From: Eriocheir sinensis
Taxonomy: Eukaryota > Arthropoda > Malacostraca > Decapoda > Varunidae
Reading direction: 5' to 3'
DNA length: 64,000 nucleotides
Assembly: GCF_024679095.1 (NCBI RefSeq)
Contig: NW_026111743.1
Location: 1,038,501 to 1,102,500 of the forward strand
The notes under the pieces are model-generated. The model was not told the DNA's origin. It did not search any database and worked only from the letters and a program-made list of their open reading frames with translations. The position numbers and the translations under genes are program-made. Of the stretch, positions 62,373 to 64,000 are shown in pieces. Within the stretch, counting starts at the first letter, position 1. Each line of letters opens with the position of its first letter.

Positions 62373-63010
62373 TTTATAAAATTATTGTTACCAAAATACA
62401 CATAAAATATTTCAATTTGTATTAAAATATATATACAAAATGCACATACAACAAGGTAAATTTGTATTGAAATAGATATGCAAAAGACATATAAAATAAA
62501 GTAAATTTGTTTCAAAATATATATACGAATACACATAAAGTAACGAAGATTTCTATAAAAATACATATACAAAATACATATAAAATTAAGTAAATACGTA
62601 TAAAAAAATGTATACAAAATACACATAAAATAATGTAGATTCGTATAAATGTAAATAAACAATATACCAATAAAAGAATGTGTATTTGTATAAATATAAA
62701 TATACAAAAAGAACATAAAATAACGTAAATTTATATAAAACTATATACATAAAATAACGCAAATTTCTATAAAAATATATGTACAAAAATGAACATAAAA
62801 TAGATTTGCATAAAAATATATATACAAAACACACATTAGATAATGTAAATGAGTATAAAAATATGGATAGAAAATACCTATGAAATAATCTAAATTCGTA
62901 TGGAATTAAATTAAGAAAATACCAATAAAATAATGTAATTTTGGATGAAAATATATATACAAAATACACATAAAATAACCTAAATACAAATACAAATATA
63001 CATATAAAAT
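62373..63010 (-). repeat. Satellite block 30, A-rich orientation
   Basis: Reverse complement of the about 6980-7610 and 57520-58140 type, including the GAATTAAATTAAG monomer (about 62900-62912). Ends near 63010. Confidence 0.86.
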
Positions 63011-63780
63011 ATTGTATTTTGTATATACGTTTCAATTCAAATTTAGCTTATTTTATCTGTATTTTGTATATCTATTTTCATACGAATTTAATTACTTCTG
63101 TGTATTTTTGTATAGTTTTATACAAATTTACGTTATTTTATGTGTATTTTGTATATTTATATTTATACAAATACACATTCATTTATTGGTATTTTGTTTA
63201 TTTATTTTGATACGAATTTACATTATTTATTGTATACATTTTCTTATACGTATTTACTTCATTTTATGTGTATTTTGTATATATATTTTTATACAAATCT
63301 ACGTTATTTTATGTGTATTCGTATATATATTTTGAAACAAATTTACATTGTTTTATATGTATTTTGCATATCTATTTCAATACAGATTTACCTTATTGTA
63401 TGTGTATTTTGTATATTTATTTTAATACAAATTAATTTTTCATGTGTATTTTGGTATATATATTTTTATAAAAAATGCGTTATTTAATGGGTATTTTGCA
63501 TTTTTATTTTCATACAAATTTACATTGTTTTATTAATATTCTGTGTATTTATTTTGATACGATTTTACATTATTCTATTTGTGTTTTGCATATATTTTTT
63601 TATACATATTTACATTATTTAATGTGTATTTTGTATATTTTAAAACAAATTTACGTTATTTTATGCGCATCTGTTAAAATATTTTGATACAAATTTACAT
63701 TATTTTATGTATTTTGTATATATATTTCAATACAAATTTAGTTTATTTTATGTATATTTTGTATATCTATTTTCATTCGT
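63011..63780 (+). repeat. Satellite block 31, T-rich orientation
   Basis: Second copy of the 58840-59620 sequence, with a deletion of about 10 bp near 63225. It ends at TCTATTTTCATTCGTAT, the same plus-to-minus junction as at 59623. Confidence 0.88.
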
Positions 63781-63783
63781 ATC
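63766..63783 (+). other. Recurrent plus-to-minus junction (TTTTCATTCGTATC type), copy 3
   Basis: Same joint as copy 2, 4160 bp downstream, with both arms conserved. Confidence 0.8.
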
Positions 63784-64000
63784 AAAATAAATAAAAATAG
63801 CAATCAAATAATGTAAATTTGTATGAGAAAACATATACAAATACACATAAATTAACGCAAATTTCTAAAAAAAAATATGTACAAAAATGCACATAAAATA
63901 AAGTAAATTTGCAGAAAAATATATATACAAAACACACATTAAATAAAGTAAATGCGTACATAAAATAACCTAAATTTGTATAAAACTATATACAAAAATA
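63781..64000 (-). repeat. Satellite block 32, A-rich orientation, continues past the window
   Basis: A-rich monomers matching 59624-59840 in the same orientation. The array runs off the end of the window, so its full length is unknown. Confidence 0.87.

Larger units (their letters stand above)
63000..64000 (+). repeat. 1-kb duplication (4.16-kb period), copy 2, cut by window edge
   Basis: Sister of 58830-59840 (GTATATCTAT at 63761 versus 59601). It may continue past the end of the window. Confidence 0.84.

Overview
This window holds no recognisable gene. Apart from one 366-bp insertion, all 64 kb is an extremely AT-rich tandem repeat (satellite) array. The basic unit is about 45 bp (43-46 bp). 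It carries the words ATGTGTATTTTGTATAT and ATACAAATTTAC, and ATTATTTT links one unit to the next. The single GC-rich island, at 40370-40735, is a tRNA-derived SINE with RNA polymerase III A and B boxes and a 24-base poly(A) tail. That points to a eukaryotic, probably animal, nuclear genome and a heterochromatic or centromere-like region. I cannot name the species or the SINE family from sequence alone.

Almost every long open reading frame is a by-product of the repeat. Because 45 is a multiple of three and the unit lacks stops in all three forward frames, each frame reads as an endless 15-residue peptide such as [16 protein letters not shown] annotate none of these as coding.

The array is strongly organised. 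Monomers fall into distinct types (one has TATTCGTATATA, one has AATGCG next to TTATGGGTATTTTGCATC, one reads ATTCTTTTATTGG, and so on). They follow each other in a fixed order, giving higher-order units of about 0.5-0.8 kb. The array changes orientation about 31 times, so it is a mosaic of roughly 32 blocks, T-rich on the + strand (called '+') or A-rich (called '-'). The switch points are not independent: one minus-to-plus junction with a 28-bp AT core occurs six times, and at least four other junction types recur two to four times.

Above this lie multi-kilobase duplications: 10.9-17.3 kb matches 45.1-51.5 kb (offset about 34.15 kb); 2.5-8.1 kb matches 53.0-58.7 kb (offset about 50.5 kb); 2.7-6.0 kb matches 32.0-35.5 kb inverted; and there are tandem copies of about 1.04, 1.27 and 2.33 kb and a spaced copy at about 4.16 kb. 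Four (TA)n tracts of about 97-176 bp are local expansions inside particular monomers, and an unexpanded copy of one of these sites survives at 3.54 kb. The SINE sits in one copy of a duplicated block whose sister, at 29.9-30.5 kb, still shows the empty site.

Overall the window looks like an inverted-and-direct higher-order satellite built by repeated duplication, fold-back inversion and unequal exchange. Block boundaries were placed by eye and may be off by about 10-20 bp; longer duplication ends may be off by about 50-100 bp.
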